The notes under the pieces: generated by a model | What the model was told of the DNA's origin: nothing | Databases searched by the model: none | Seen by the model: the letters and a program-made list of their open reading frames with translations, nothing else | Shown: positions 28,001 through 35,347 of the stretch, one piece after another | Layout of the letters: every line of letters starts with the position of its first letter | How positions within the stretch are numbered: the first letter of the stretch is position 1 | Position numbers and translations under genes: made by a program | Source: Aquimarina sp. Aq78 | Lineage (GTDB): Bacteria > Bacteroidota > Bacteroidia > Flavobacteriales > Flavobacteriaceae | DNA: 64,000 nt | Reading direction: 5' to 3' | Assembly: GCF_900299525.1 (NCBI RefSeq) | Contig: NZ_OMKA01000026.1 | Location: 186,001-250,000 of the forward strand

Positions 28001-29652
28001 AATCCTCCTGATCCATTAGGGAAACGTTGTAATGAATGGAAATTCTTATCGTTTTTCTCGTCTTCATTTACTTGTGGTTCACTATTATTTAGTAGCACCA
28101 ATAGTTCTACATCATCACTATCATTGGTGTCGTATACAATAGCATCTACCAAATTTTCTGTTGTAATAGGGCTTCCGTTAGGAAAATTAGAAGTTGCAGT
28201 TTTATATAGTGCTACAGCATCTGCTCCATTTTGTAGTCCATTACCTGGAAACGTAATCCCAACGTTAGCTACATCTGCATTACCGATAACAAAGTATCCA
28301 TTAGCATTTGTGGTAGAACCGGTTAAATCATAGGCAGCATAACTCTGATTATTGGATCCGTTAAAGAACACTAATGTGTGTCCATCTAGAGATGTGTTTC
28401 CGGCTCCGCCGTCAAATAGCTCTACAAATTCTAAAACATCAGACCCATCGGTATCTGCATCAATTTCATTAATTACTATAACGGCTGTAGGATCAACATC
28501 ATCAATAACTACATTTTCTCGATTAGGAGTATTAACAGCTTCTCCCGGTTCTGCTATAGCTGCGGGGAAGCTTGGTAATCCACTTCCATCAAAATCATTT
28601 CTTTTCCAATCGGTGACAGTATTGGTATCTTGACCATTTGGAAATCTCGATGCTCCTCCAACAGTAAATGAGCTTCCATCAAAGGATTGTAGTAAGGTAA
28701 CATTGGCATAGTTAAGATCAGATGCACCACCATCATTAACTCCAATATCATCAATGCGTTCTTCCCACGGGGTAACATCAAAGATACCATTGTCATCTGT
28801 ATCAAGATCTTGTCCTAAACTACCCGTAAAATTCTTTACCAAAAGTAGAGTAACAGTACCATTTTCATATACATTACTACCAAAAGCAGTAGTGAAATAT
28901 CCATTAATATCTGTAGAGCCTAATTGTAGTATTTCATCGATAACTCCAGAAGCATTACTATCTCCTTCAATTTCTAGTAACCAATATTCGCTTAAGTCTG
29001 TTTCTGCACCAGCTAATATTTCTACAAATTCATCAGTATCTGATCCGGTATGATTAAATACAAATTCGTTAATTATTGGTATGATAACTGGTGTTCCTAA
29101 AACCTGATTAGTATTTATCGCACCATATGAGTTGGTTGTAGATGTTTCCCAGGTAAATTCTGTAGCAGATGTTCCTGTTCCTGTTAGTTGTAAAGAGGCT
29201 CCAACAGGAGTACTGCTAGATTCTGATACACCTATATCGGTACTTGTTAACCCAGATGCAGGCCCATCTATTGCTGTAATAATACCTTCATAGCTTAAAA
29301 ACTGGATAACAGTATTATTGTTGTCAATTAATGCAATCCCATCGGGTGCACCATTTTGTAATCCATTGGCAGGAAGAATTTCTACTATCGTTCCGAAACC
29401 ATTTTGCTCATCAGGAATCACTCCCGAAATAGAAATTGTATTATAAACGGTGCTATTAGACCCATTATACAAAACAATACTCCAACCAGAAAGGTCTGTT
29501 CCTGCTGTCCCGGCAATTTCGATAGCTTCTTCTACATCTGTACTTGCATTGTCGTAGTGTATTTCATTAATAAATACGGATTGAGTAAACCCATTCTGAG
29601 TCCAAAAAAAGCAGGAGATAACGAATGGAATTAAGAGTAATTTTAATTTCAT
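25042..29652 (-). CDS. Giant T9SS-secreted nuclease: lamin-tail repeats, OB-like domain, EEP domain, sorting tail
   Basis: A 1536-residue exported multidomain protein from the ATG at 29652; a signal peptide ends near residue 24 (NGFTQS). Four lamin-tail-like (LTD) beta domains follow, at about 24-140, 190-330, 392-570 and 577-750, each starting with an INE motif. Domains 3 and 4 are near-copies. Next is an OB-like/DUF5689-related region (about 762-945; EARAVAEGTPVTIAGVLTV, FIQDATGGIAVFD). A DNase I-like EEP domain (about 963-1258) follows, with VTWNIEWFGD, AVEEIADD, LLGDYNDDVDE and SDHLPVSARF. A further beta domain (about 1265-1420) is followed by a T9SS type A tail (VSPNPFKNQLSIDF to the terminal Lys-rich KKIIKK). 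It should be released or cell-surface-attached and degrade extracellular DNA. The annotated start ignores an upstream TTG/ATG frame of 13 codons that would bury the signal peptide. Confidence 0.92.
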   Translation of the reverse strand: MKLKLLLIPFVISCFFWTQNGFTQSVFINEIHYDNASTDVEEAIEIAGTAGTDLSGWSIVLYNGSNSTVYNTISISGVIPDEQNGFGTIVEILPANGLQNGAPDGIALIDNNNTVIQFLSYEGIITAIDGPASGLTSTDIGVSESSSTPVGASLQLTGTGTSATEFTWETSTTNSYGAINTNQVLGTPVIIPIINEFVFNHTGSDTDEFVEILAGAETDLSEYWLLEIEGDSNASGVIDEILQLGSTDINGYFTTAFGSNVYENGTVTLLLVKNFTGSLGQDLDTDDNGIFDVTPWEERIDDIGVNDGGASDLNYANVTLLQSFDGSSFTVGGASRFPNGQDTNTVTDWKRNDFDGSGLPSFPAAIAEPGEAVNTPNRENVVIDDVDPTAVIVINEIDADTDGSDVLEFVELFDGGAGNTSLDGHTLVFFNGSNNQSYAAYDLTGSTTNANGYFVIGNADVANVGITFPGNGLQNGADAVALYKTATSNFPNGSPITTENLVDAIVYDTNDSDDVELLVLLNNSEPQVNEDEKNDKNFHSLQRFPNGSGGLRNTSTYTQAIPTPGGANTNATEIVNLIINELDADTQGSDALEFVELYDGGTGNTSLDGYVLVNYNGSNNTSYNAIDLDGFTTNAEGYFVVGNADVANVNLVVPGNTFQNGADAVVLYFGDATSFPNGTAVTTENIIDAIVYDTDDADDLELLVLLNTDQPQVNENTNGNKDGESLQRSPNGQGGVRNTATYVAKAPTPGADNDGVIVTPGDPISIAEARAVAEGTPVTIAGVLTVTDSFNGPAFIQDATGGIAVFDDQVQANTALKVGDSITITGVRAVFNDQIQISSVAEVVNNGLPQNPITPLDITLTQLADHPGELVRVLNTTFPNPGDLLFGNSNFTLTDASGNGELRVDNDVASIVGKAQPVTCSEITGVIGRFREFFQLLPRQASDIPCAVEFIPPGDTVGFPKEDTFDVVTWNIEWFGDENNSPVGQNPMSDAIQRDSTATVLKKLKADVYAVEEIADDVLFEELVNLLPGYDYILSDAVSRPGSGGVSQKVGFIYNTETVSVVETRAMFTSIHPLYNGGDASALVDYPSETDRFYASGRLPFLMTADVTINGVTERIDLIALHARANSSNGPQNRYDMRKYDVEVLKDSLDANFANNKVILLGDYNDDVDETVADIPSTISSFQEYVDDTANYTIVSSALSEAGLRSFVFRENMIDHIMVTNELNEAYIENSVTVHYDVYDNDYAFTTSDHLPVSARFLLEPEFVNNDCSGASVVAFDQGKRKDGGRISRLRSKTKRALGTPREKRYFNFVSLGFGGSITIELNNEIFDNAGTNEFAVFESTGFFDNVPCNYYPESAEVFASQDGIEFVSLGTTCQDGEFDLATGNLRSAKYIKVVDTSDKANFPWFADGYDLDAIVCLENGERIATKNTMVYTENPTALESELLTKDFGLEEASVFVSPNPFKNQLSIDFNTLVEGDVDVIITDVTGKTVYTQTIQLNAGQSKLSIDMNRYPKGFYVVHAFSTNGKLNITKKIIKK
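27394..28482 (-). repeat. Tandem duplication of a lamin-tail domain inside the nuclease gene
   Basis: Two adjacent coding units of about 540 bases each (28482-27943 and 27930-27394) encode LTD domains 3 and 4 with long shared strings: EFVEL, GNTSLDG, GYFV, GNADVANV, QNGADAV, DAIVYDT and LELLVLLN or its variant VELLVLLN. The similarity indicates an intragenic duplication. Confidence 0.8.
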
Positions 29653-30055
29653 GACTATTAGTTTATTTGTGTGATTTTTTGCGTAATGCAAGTTAGAGTA
29701 TTAGAATGATTATTATTGGGCAGAGATGTTAAAAAAAGTTTAAGAAAAGTACGTATTTTTTTGTAATCACATATTAATCAATGGTTTGTTAGAGAAAGAT
29801 ATAGTTTTCTTAGGTATAGATTATAATCTAGAATCCAAATGATTTTGATGTAATTGAATAGGTGAAGATTACAAACGATCAATTGAAACATATTTTTAAT
29901 CAATTCAAAATAGCAGACCATCAACTATGAGTGTTATAGCATTATCAAAAGAAACGCACTATCCATCAATCCCAAAGGGTATTCTATAAATTCATTATCA
30001 TAAAACAATACTTCATCAGATACATTTGATAATTAATTTTAAAATTAAAACAATA
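29653..30055. other. 403-base divergent intergenic region
   Basis: This is the spacer between the giant nuclease gene and the PLAT-like lipoprotein gene. No coding frame was recognised. A TACATTTG box at 30021-30028 matches the Bacteroidota -10 element and may serve the plus-strand lipoprotein, but no TTG lies at the expected upstream distance. Confidence 0.45.
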
Positions 30056-30802
30056 ATGAAAAGTTTAAAAAAAAATGTAGTACTAGCATTATGTATCCTA
30101 GGGATAGTATCATGTGAAAAAACAGAATCAGATACCGAGATATTAAACATAAAGGAGCAAGAAGGTTTTATGAGTACTACAGGAAATAGTAATGCTACTG
30201 TGGCAGATGATCAATCAGAAGCAATACAACCAATAATTCATATGAATTTTGGAGCCGAAACGAGTAAAGCAGAAGCTTCTATCAAATTTGATGAAGCTAT
30301 TGCAAAATATCATAGTAAAAATAATAACAAAAACAGGGGGCCAGTTTTATCAGGTAAGATTACAAAATGGTATTACAAAGTGACTACTATAACAGGTACA
30401 TATGAAGATTCTGGCTCAAATCATTGTGGTACCGATGGATCAGCAAGGCTTGATGTTAGTTTTCTAACTGATTTAGGAATAATAACTAAACATAATATTG
30501 CATTAAACAACCCTGGAAATGATAGAGAAGAAGGTTCTTGGGATATCTATTATCTAGAATTGGATTTACCCAATCCTTTAACTATTGATTGGATAGAGGT
30601 TGATTCGGCTTTAATTAGATTAAAAGGAACAGATGGTTGGTTCTTAAAAGAGATTGCTATAGCTTCTACTTCGGATGAGGATTATACAGCTTTGAGTTCA
30701 AAGCCCAAATTATGGTTAGACAGTAGTGCGAATAATCTTTGGGATAGTTTCGATACTAATGGTCATGAAACTACAAACAAATCAGGGAGATATGATTTTT
30801 AA
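30056..30802 (+). CDS. Lipoprotein with a possible PLAT/LH2-like domain
   Basis: A 248-residue lipoprotein from the ATG at 30056 (LGIVSCEKTES, Cys20). An upstream in-frame ATG at 30026 would put ten residues ahead of the signal and was rejected. From about residue 105 the sequence has features of a PLAT/LH2 beta-sandwich: TKWYYKVTTITG, a GTDGSARLDVSFL strand, LELDLPNPLTIDWIEV, and a terminal GTDGWFLKEIAIAS resembling the conserved Trp-containing strand of that fold. PLAT domains bind lipids or partner proteins, so a surface-binding role is possible; this fold call is by eye and not certain. The N-terminal 80 residues of the mature protein are low in structure. Confidence 0.65.
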   Translation: MKSLKKNVVLALCILGIVSCEKTESDTEILNIKEQEGFMSTTGNSNATVADDQSEAIQPIIHMNFGAETSKAEASIKFDEAIAKYHSKNNNKNRGPVLSGKITKWYYKVTTITGTYEDSGSNHCGTDGSARLDVSFLTDLGIITKHNIALNNPGNDREEGSWDIYYLELDLPNPLTIDWIEVDSALIRLKGTDGWFLKEIAIASTSDEDYTALSSKPKLWLDSSANNLWDSFDTNGHETTNKSGRYDF

Positions 30803-30912
30803 TTAATCTATAGAATTTCTCGACAATTCTGCTCTGTTACGTTTTTTTTATAATCCTAACTAAAAGAAAACTCAAGATGAGTGGAGGAATAAAAAAAAGT
30901 TAAGAAATACAA

Positions 30913-30965
30913 GTGTTTATACGTATAAACACGAAAGACATCTGGATAGATATCTATCCAGATGT
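30913..30965. repeat. Two adjacent perfect palindromes in a convergent gap
   Basis: A 20-base palindrome (arm GTGTTTATAC, 30913-30932) is followed after five bases by a 28-base palindrome (arm ACATCTGGATAGAT, 30938-30965). Both are perfect and have no central spacer. They lie between converging lipoprotein genes (ends at 30802 and 31008). They may act as terminator hairpins, though no T-run follows, or as binding sites. Confidence 0.75.
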
Positions 30966-31007
30966 TCTTATAAAATAGGCGTAGAAGTTACAATGTAAGT
31001 ACTGTGT

Positions 31008-31487
31008 TTAATTATGTACTAAGATTGTTTTCCATTTTTTGCTGTAGTGTACATTTGTATTTTTATTATACATCTGAAACCCGATTCTCCAGAAGACAGT
31101 GTTATTATTTCCATATTTTGGAAATTTGGCTGTTACTGTACTAGGTTGGTTACTGTATGTTTTTTTATGCACCCATGCACCCCCAGACCATACTTGAAAA
31201 CGCACTTTGAATCGTCTTGAACTACTCGGAACAGCATTTTGTTCAGCCTGAGTTAAAACATAACTATAAGTCTCATTTTCATAAGTATTAATATTTGTAG
31301 ACCCATAAATTCCAGGAAGCAGTCCAGGAAGTATTATTCCTTTAGCATCTTGATTCTCTACAATTTCGACTTCGCTTTTTTCTAACACCAATGTTTCATC
31401 GGTTTCAGAAAGATCAGATTTACTGCAGGAAAACATTAGAAGTCCCACACATAAAAAAACTAGATTTTTAAAATTTTGTGTTTTCAT
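31008..31487 (-). CDS. Small lipoprotein, unknown function
   Basis: A 159-residue lipoprotein from the ATG at 31487, chosen because it gives MKTQNFKNLVFLCVGLLMF followed by SCSKSD, a clean lipobox. The longer frame starting at 31562 adds 25 residues without a signal and overlaps the upstream terminator. After an acidic linker the last 100 residues look like a single beta-sandwich (RRFKVRFQVWSGGAWVHKKT, FWRIGFQMYNKNTNVHYSK), rich in Trp, Tyr and Lys. I do not recognise the family; a carbohydrate- or surface-binding role is only a guess from composition. It is bounded on both sides by hairpins, so it is probably transcribed alone. Confidence 0.7.
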   Translation of the reverse strand: MKTQNFKNLVFLCVGLLMFSCSKSDLSETDETLVLEKSEVEIVENQDAKGIILPGLLPGIYGSTNINTYENETYSYVLTQAEQNAVPSSSRRFKVRFQVWSGGAWVHKKTYSNQPSTVTAKFPKYGNNNTVFWRIGFQMYNKNTNVHYSKKWKTILVHN

Positions 31488-31536
31488 ATTTAAAATTATT
31501 GGTTTATTTGGCGAATATAGACAGAGGTCAAAATAG

Positions 31537-31577
31537 AAAAGTCCGAATAGCTTGAATTTCAAACTATTCGGACTTTT
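31537..31577. terminator. Terminator between the EEP gene and the small lipoprotein
   Basis: A 14-bp inverted repeat (AAAAGTCCGAATAG and CTATTCGGACTTTT) with a 13-base interval that itself can pair (TTGAA and TTCAA). It lies just downstream of the EEP gene at 31618. A longer T-run lies on the plus-strand side and a weaker TTTTCTATTT on the minus side. Confidence 0.8.
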
Positions 31578-31617
31578 TTTAGGTCTTTTACCTGTTTTAC
31601 CAGGGTTAAAACACCTT

Positions 31618-32589
31618 CTATATATTGTGTCTTAAACGTATATACACAGGAAAATGATCACTGTATCCTCCTTTATATTTTCTTCCTACATAAGTTCTGA
31701 AAGGAGTACCCTTATAGCGACCTTTGTAGATCTTTAGGAAGTCGTCATCAAAGATAGCGGCATTAGAAAAACTATGTTTCCCTCCTTCATATTGATGAAA
31801 GTTATGGCTAAAGATTATTTGATCAAACAGGTTCCATTGACTTCTGTAGCTAGTACTACCCCTGTATCGGGTAAGGAGTCGTTCCATTGGATTAAAAAAA
31901 TCTTGCTGTACCAAATTCTTTATACTTTCACTAGAAGGATCATCATTAAAATCTCCCATAATGATAATTTTTGCATTAGGATTTTTATCAGTAATCTGGT
32001 TGATAATCTCACGGTTTTTTTCTGCAGCAGCTATACGCTTATAGGCTGTGCCTTCTGCTCCATCTCTTCTTGATGGCCAATGATTTATTAAAATATGTAC
32101 TTCCTCTTGGTTTAAAGCACCAGTTACCCATAGAATATCACGGGTATAATCTCGTTCTCCCTTTTCATTATCTACCAAAACAGTAATAGTTTTAGAGTTT
32201 TTTACTTCAAAATATTGTTTTTGATATAGTAACCCTACATCAATACCTCGTTCATCTGGAGAATCGTAATGAACAATACCATACTCTTTTTGTTTTAAAT
32301 GTTTAGAGTTAATAAGGTCTTTTAGAACAGCTTTGTTTTCTACTTCTGCGACACCAACCAAAACAGGAGCTTTTCTTGTTTTTAAAAATCCAATATTAGA
32401 AATGGCTGTGCCAAGCTTGAATATTTTTTTTTCATATCGTTTTCGATTCCATTTTTTTTCAGAATCAGGTAAGAAGTCATTGTCTAAGGTTTTCGGGTCG
32501 TCTTTGGTGTCGAATAAATTCTCTAGGTTATAAAATGCTATGGTAAAGTGATTTGTTTTTTTTTTACTGAAATAAAATTTATTGGCCAT
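31618..32589 (-). CDS. EEP-family phosphodiesterase without signal peptide
   Basis: A 323-residue DNase I-like EEP protein strongly similar to the secreted one at 11972. Shared landmarks are TIAFYNLENLFDTKDDP, VGVAEVENKAVL, YGIVHYDSPDERGIDVGLLY, INHWPSRRDG, IMGDFNDDPSSESI and GGYSDHFPVYIRL. The N terminus (MANKFYFSKKKTNHF) is basic and lacks a hydrophobic signal, so this copy is predicted cytoplasmic, or its export signal has been lost. It may act in nucleic-acid repair or turnover, or on another phosphoester. It diverges from hflX with 122 bases between starts. Confidence 0.87.
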   Translation of the reverse strand: MANKFYFSKKKTNHFTIAFYNLENLFDTKDDPKTLDNDFLPDSEKKWNRKRYEKKIFKLGTAISNIGFLKTRKAPVLVGVAEVENKAVLKDLINSKHLKQKEYGIVHYDSPDERGIDVGLLYQKQYFEVKNSKTITVLVDNEKGERDYTRDILWVTGALNQEEVHILINHWPSRRDGAEGTAYKRIAAAEKNREIINQITDKNPNAKIIIMGDFNDDPSSESIKNLVQQDFFNPMERLLTRYRGSTSYRSQWNLFDQIIFSHNFHQYEGGKHSFSNAAIFDDDFLKIYKGRYKGTPFRTYVGRKYKGGYSDHFPVYIRLRHNI

Positions 32590-32622
32590 AGCATTTAATT
32601 TTATAAGAAACCGGTTATAATG

Positions 32623-32655
32623 TTGGTTCCCGAGTATATAATTGTTGTACTTTTG
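32623..32655 (+). promoter_or_regulatory. Predicted Bacteroidota-type promoter for hflX
   Basis: TTG at 32623-32625 and TACTTTTG (matching TAnnTTTG) at 32648-32655 are separated by 22 bases, within the range for Bacteroidota sigma factors. The hflX start codon is 56 bases further on. An overlapping TACATTTG at 32656-32663 is a second -10 match. Confidence 0.5.
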
Positions 32656-32711
32656 TACATTTGTTTAAAGGCACAATATAATAAATTAAGATATAGAAGA
32701 TTAGGTAGCTA

Positions 32712-33920
32712 ATGTTAGAAAGAGAGGAAATAGCATACGAGAAAACAGTTTTGATAGGAATCATAACCAAGAACCAGGATGAAGAGAAGCTTGAAGAGTT
32801 TTTGGATGAATTAGAATTTCTTACGTATACAGCTGGGGGTGAAGTGGTAAAACGATTTACCCAAAAGATGGATATGCCTAATTCTAAAACTTTTATAGGA
32901 TCGGGAAAAATGGAGGATGTACGAATTTATGTAGAACAACATGATATCGGTACTGTCGTTTTTGATGATGAATTATCCCCAGGTCAACTTCGTAATATAG
33001 AGCGTATTCTAAAGGCTAAAATTATAGATCGAACCAATTTAATCCTTGATATTTTTGCCCAACGTGCTCAAACCAGCTACGCCCGTACTCAGGTAGAGTT
33101 GGCGCAGTATCAATATTTATTACCTAGATTAACAGGGTTGTGGACTCACTTAGAAAGACAGCGTGGTGGTATCGGGATGCGAGGTCCGGGAGAAACAGAG
33201 ATAGAGACCGACCGTCGTATTGTTAGAGATCGAATTTCTTTGCTTAAAAAGAAACTACTTACTATTGATAAGCAGATGGCGACACAACGGGGCAATCGTG
33301 GAAAATTGGTTAGAGTAGCTTTAGTAGGGTATACCAATGTGGGTAAATCTACACTAATGAATGTTATTGCCAAAAGCGAGGTTTTTGCAGAAAATAAACT
33401 TTTTGCTACTCTGGACACTACAGTAAGAAAAGTAGTTATTGGCAACCTTCCATTTTTACTTAGTGATACAGTTGGTTTTATTAGAAAACTACCCACCCAA
33501 CTCGTAGAGAGTTTTAAAAGCACATTAGATGAAGTAAGAGAAGCAGATTTATTATTACATGTAGTAGATATTTCTCATCCGCAGTTCGAAGATCATATCG
33601 AATCAGTGAATAAGATTCTTGATGAAATTGATTGTAGAGATAAACCCACTATGATGGTTTTTAATAAAATTGATGCTTATAAACATGAGACAATAGATAG
33701 TGATGATTTAACTACAGAAAGAACCAAAGCTCATTATACTCTAGAAGAATGGAAACAGACTTGGATGAGTAAAATAGGAGATAATGCTTTGTTTATTTCT
33801 GCGATCAAGAAAGAGAATATTGATGACTTTAGAAAACGAGTATACAAAGAAACACGAAATATTCATGTAACTCGTTTCCCTTATAATAACTTTTTATATC
33901 CTGAGATTGTCGAAGAATAA
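32712..33920 (+). CDS. hflX: Ribosome-associated GTPase HflX
   Basis: A 402-residue cytoplasmic GTPase that binds ribosomes and, in other bacteria, splits stalled 70S particles under stress. The N-terminal HflX domain (about 10-180) ends with the family-specific glycine segment RGGIGMRGPGETEIETDRR. The GTPase domain has G1 GYTNVGKST, G3 DTVGFIRKLP, G4 NKID and G5 SAIKKENI. Length and order are standard. A good promoter lies upstream. The neighbouring DUF3078 gene converges with a 25-base gap and no obvious terminator. Confidence 0.97.
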   Translation: MLEREEIAYEKTVLIGIITKNQDEEKLEEFLDELEFLTYTAGGEVVKRFTQKMDMPNSKTFIGSGKMEDVRIYVEQHDIGTVVFDDELSPGQLRNIERILKAKIIDRTNLILDIFAQRAQTSYARTQVELAQYQYLLPRLTGLWTHLERQRGGIGMRGPGETEIETDRRIVRDRISLLKKKLLTIDKQMATQRGNRGKLVRVALVGYTNVGKSTLMNVIAKSEVFAENKLFATLDTTVRKVVIGNLPFLLSDTVGFIRKLPTQLVESFKSTLDEVREADLLLHVVDISHPQFEDHIESVNKILDEIDCRDKPTMMVFNKIDAYKHETIDSDDLTTERTKAHYTLEEWKQTWMSKIGDNALFISAIKKENIDDFRKRVYKETRNIHVTRFPYNNFLYPEIVEE

Positions 33921-33945
33921 GAGGATGTTTAAACAAGCTCTAAGC

Positions 33946-34971
33946 TTAAAATTTATATTTAAGCCCTAATCCAATTACCTCACGTATCTGAAATCCACTG
34001 GTAGCATTGTCATCATAAATTGCTTGAAACACAAAACTACCCGTAATGTATTTGTTTACAAGTAAGCTAATGTTTAATGTATAATCAATATCTACATTGG
34101 CCGGATCTTCAATATAGTTAGAGTACAGATTTAAAAGTTGTTCTAGAGTTATATTTTTTGCCAAAGTGTTTTTAGAATAAGCCGCAAGAGATCCACCAAA
34201 CTCAAATCGTGAGCTTTCACCAGCGTCTACACCAAAATAATCACCATCTACATAATCTGCAACATTGGTAAATTCTTTGTCTACAAATATCATACGAGAC
34301 GTAACTGGAGCAATATTAATGTGTAGATTATCGCTTTTTTTCCATAATAATCCTGGTCCGATCTGTATAAAAGCGGGAGAAAAGAAATGAGTTTCTTCTG
34401 TACGAATAGTCTCTTCTGTATCGGGATCTTTGGTAAATCTATATCCTTTATCAAATTGAGATCTGAAATTGATAAACAAAGAATAGTTCCAGAAACCTTG
34501 ACCAATTTTTTGCCCCAATCGAGTGTTAAATTCGATCCTATCATTGGTTTTGCGAGCAAAATCCTCTCCTCTTAAAAAAGTAAGACCGTAATCTGCAATA
34601 ATTTTATTATCCCAGGTTAGGCTATTTTTTTTATAGTTAAATTCATAATTTAATGTAACATTTCCAGCAATATTAGATGTTCCTCCACCTTGCCAGTCGT
34701 AGTTAAATGCAGATTGATTAAAAAGTAAAGTAAAGTTTGCCTTGTCTTTCCACCCAATATGTTCTTCTTTTGGTTTCTTAGGAGTAATTTCTTTTAGTTT
34801 CTGTTTTAAAACTATGATATTTAAGTCATTTGTGGTGTTTTTTAAAATACTATCAAGAGAACGTTTTAAATTAACTTGAATTGAATCCAGGTATTTTGTT
34901 TTTTCTTTTTCCTGACCAGAAATTTTTGTTACTAACAAAAACAGAAAAATAGCTAAAAAAAATCTACTCAT
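33946..34971 (-). CDS. DUF3078 outer-membrane-type protein, copy 1
   Basis: A 341-residue exported protein of the DUF3078 family, common in Bacteroidota and of unknown function. The signal peptide is SRFFLAIFLFLLVTKISG; the start at 34971 was chosen over 35001 because it puts the signal at the N terminus and leaves a promoter 28 bases upstream. The mature protein has a helical N-terminal 65 residues, then beta-rich sequence with alternating aromatic residues (NFTLLFNQSAFNYDWQGGGT, SNIAGNVTLNYEFNYKKN, LTWDNKIIADYGLTFLRG), ending in GLGLKYKF. The pattern resembles an outer-membrane beta-barrel. It shares clear similarity with the gene at 39267. Confidence 0.85.
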   Translation of the reverse strand: MSRFFLAIFLFLLVTKISGQEKEKTKYLDSIQVNLKRSLDSILKNTTNDLNIIVLKQKLKEITPKKPKEEHIGWKDKANFTLLFNQSAFNYDWQGGGTSNIAGNVTLNYEFNYKKNSLTWDNKIIADYGLTFLRGEDFARKTNDRIEFNTRLGQKIGQGFWNYSLFINFRSQFDKGYRFTKDPDTEETIRTEETHFFSPAFIQIGPGLLWKKSDNLHINIAPVTSRMIFVDKEFTNVADYVDGDYFGVDAGESSRFEFGGSLAAYSKNTLAKNITLEQLLNLYSNYIEDPANVDIDYTLNISLLVNKYITGSFVFQAIYDDNATSGFQIREVIGLGLKYKF

Positions 34972-34998
34972 TTGATCTTTTATTGCAAGGGTAGAATA

Positions 34999-35029
34999 CA
35001 AAGATACGGTATGCTCTTAGCTTTTTCAA
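34999..35029 (-). promoter_or_regulatory. Predicted promoter for the DUF3078 gene
   Basis: On the minus strand TTG (35029-35027) and TATCTTTG (35006-34999, matching TAnnTTTG) are 20 bases apart, the ideal spacing. The box lies 27 bases upstream of the ATG at 34971 and supports that start over the longer frame, whose start at 35001 would overlap the box itself. Confidence 0.6.
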
Positions 35030-35347
35030 ATTAGTGATATTTCTTAAAAACATCTTACATAAGATTGCTTCTGCATTGACCACTTACCATAGTATCAATT
35101 CATCTGTACTCATCTATTAACATAGGTGAGTAAACCCTTTATTATTTGGTAATTACATACTATATTAACGTTAACAGTAGGTTAATGTGTCAGAATCGTA
35201 TAAAAATAAAAACCATTTGGGATACTTTTGATATAATGACGTATGAATATAACAAGATAATAATCAGAGCACTTGATGTAACGTTCTAAATAATCATAGG
35301 TCATAGTAAAAACAATACATATCAATCACAAAACAAACTTTAATGTC
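35030..35347. other. Intergenic region upstream of the Tricorn-like protease
   Basis: This 318-base AT-rich stretch contains no recognisable gene. A TACTTTTG box at 35223-35230 could be a -10 element for the plus-strand protease, but it would imply a leader of more than 100 bases and no TTG lies at the expected spacing. A TTAACGTTAA palindrome lies near 35165. Confidence 0.4.

Noticed and set aside
28554..28805. Methionine- and leucine-rich frames opposite or out of phase with the giant nuclease
   Set aside because: These are shadow frames of repetitive coding sequence, with unlikely composition and no start context.
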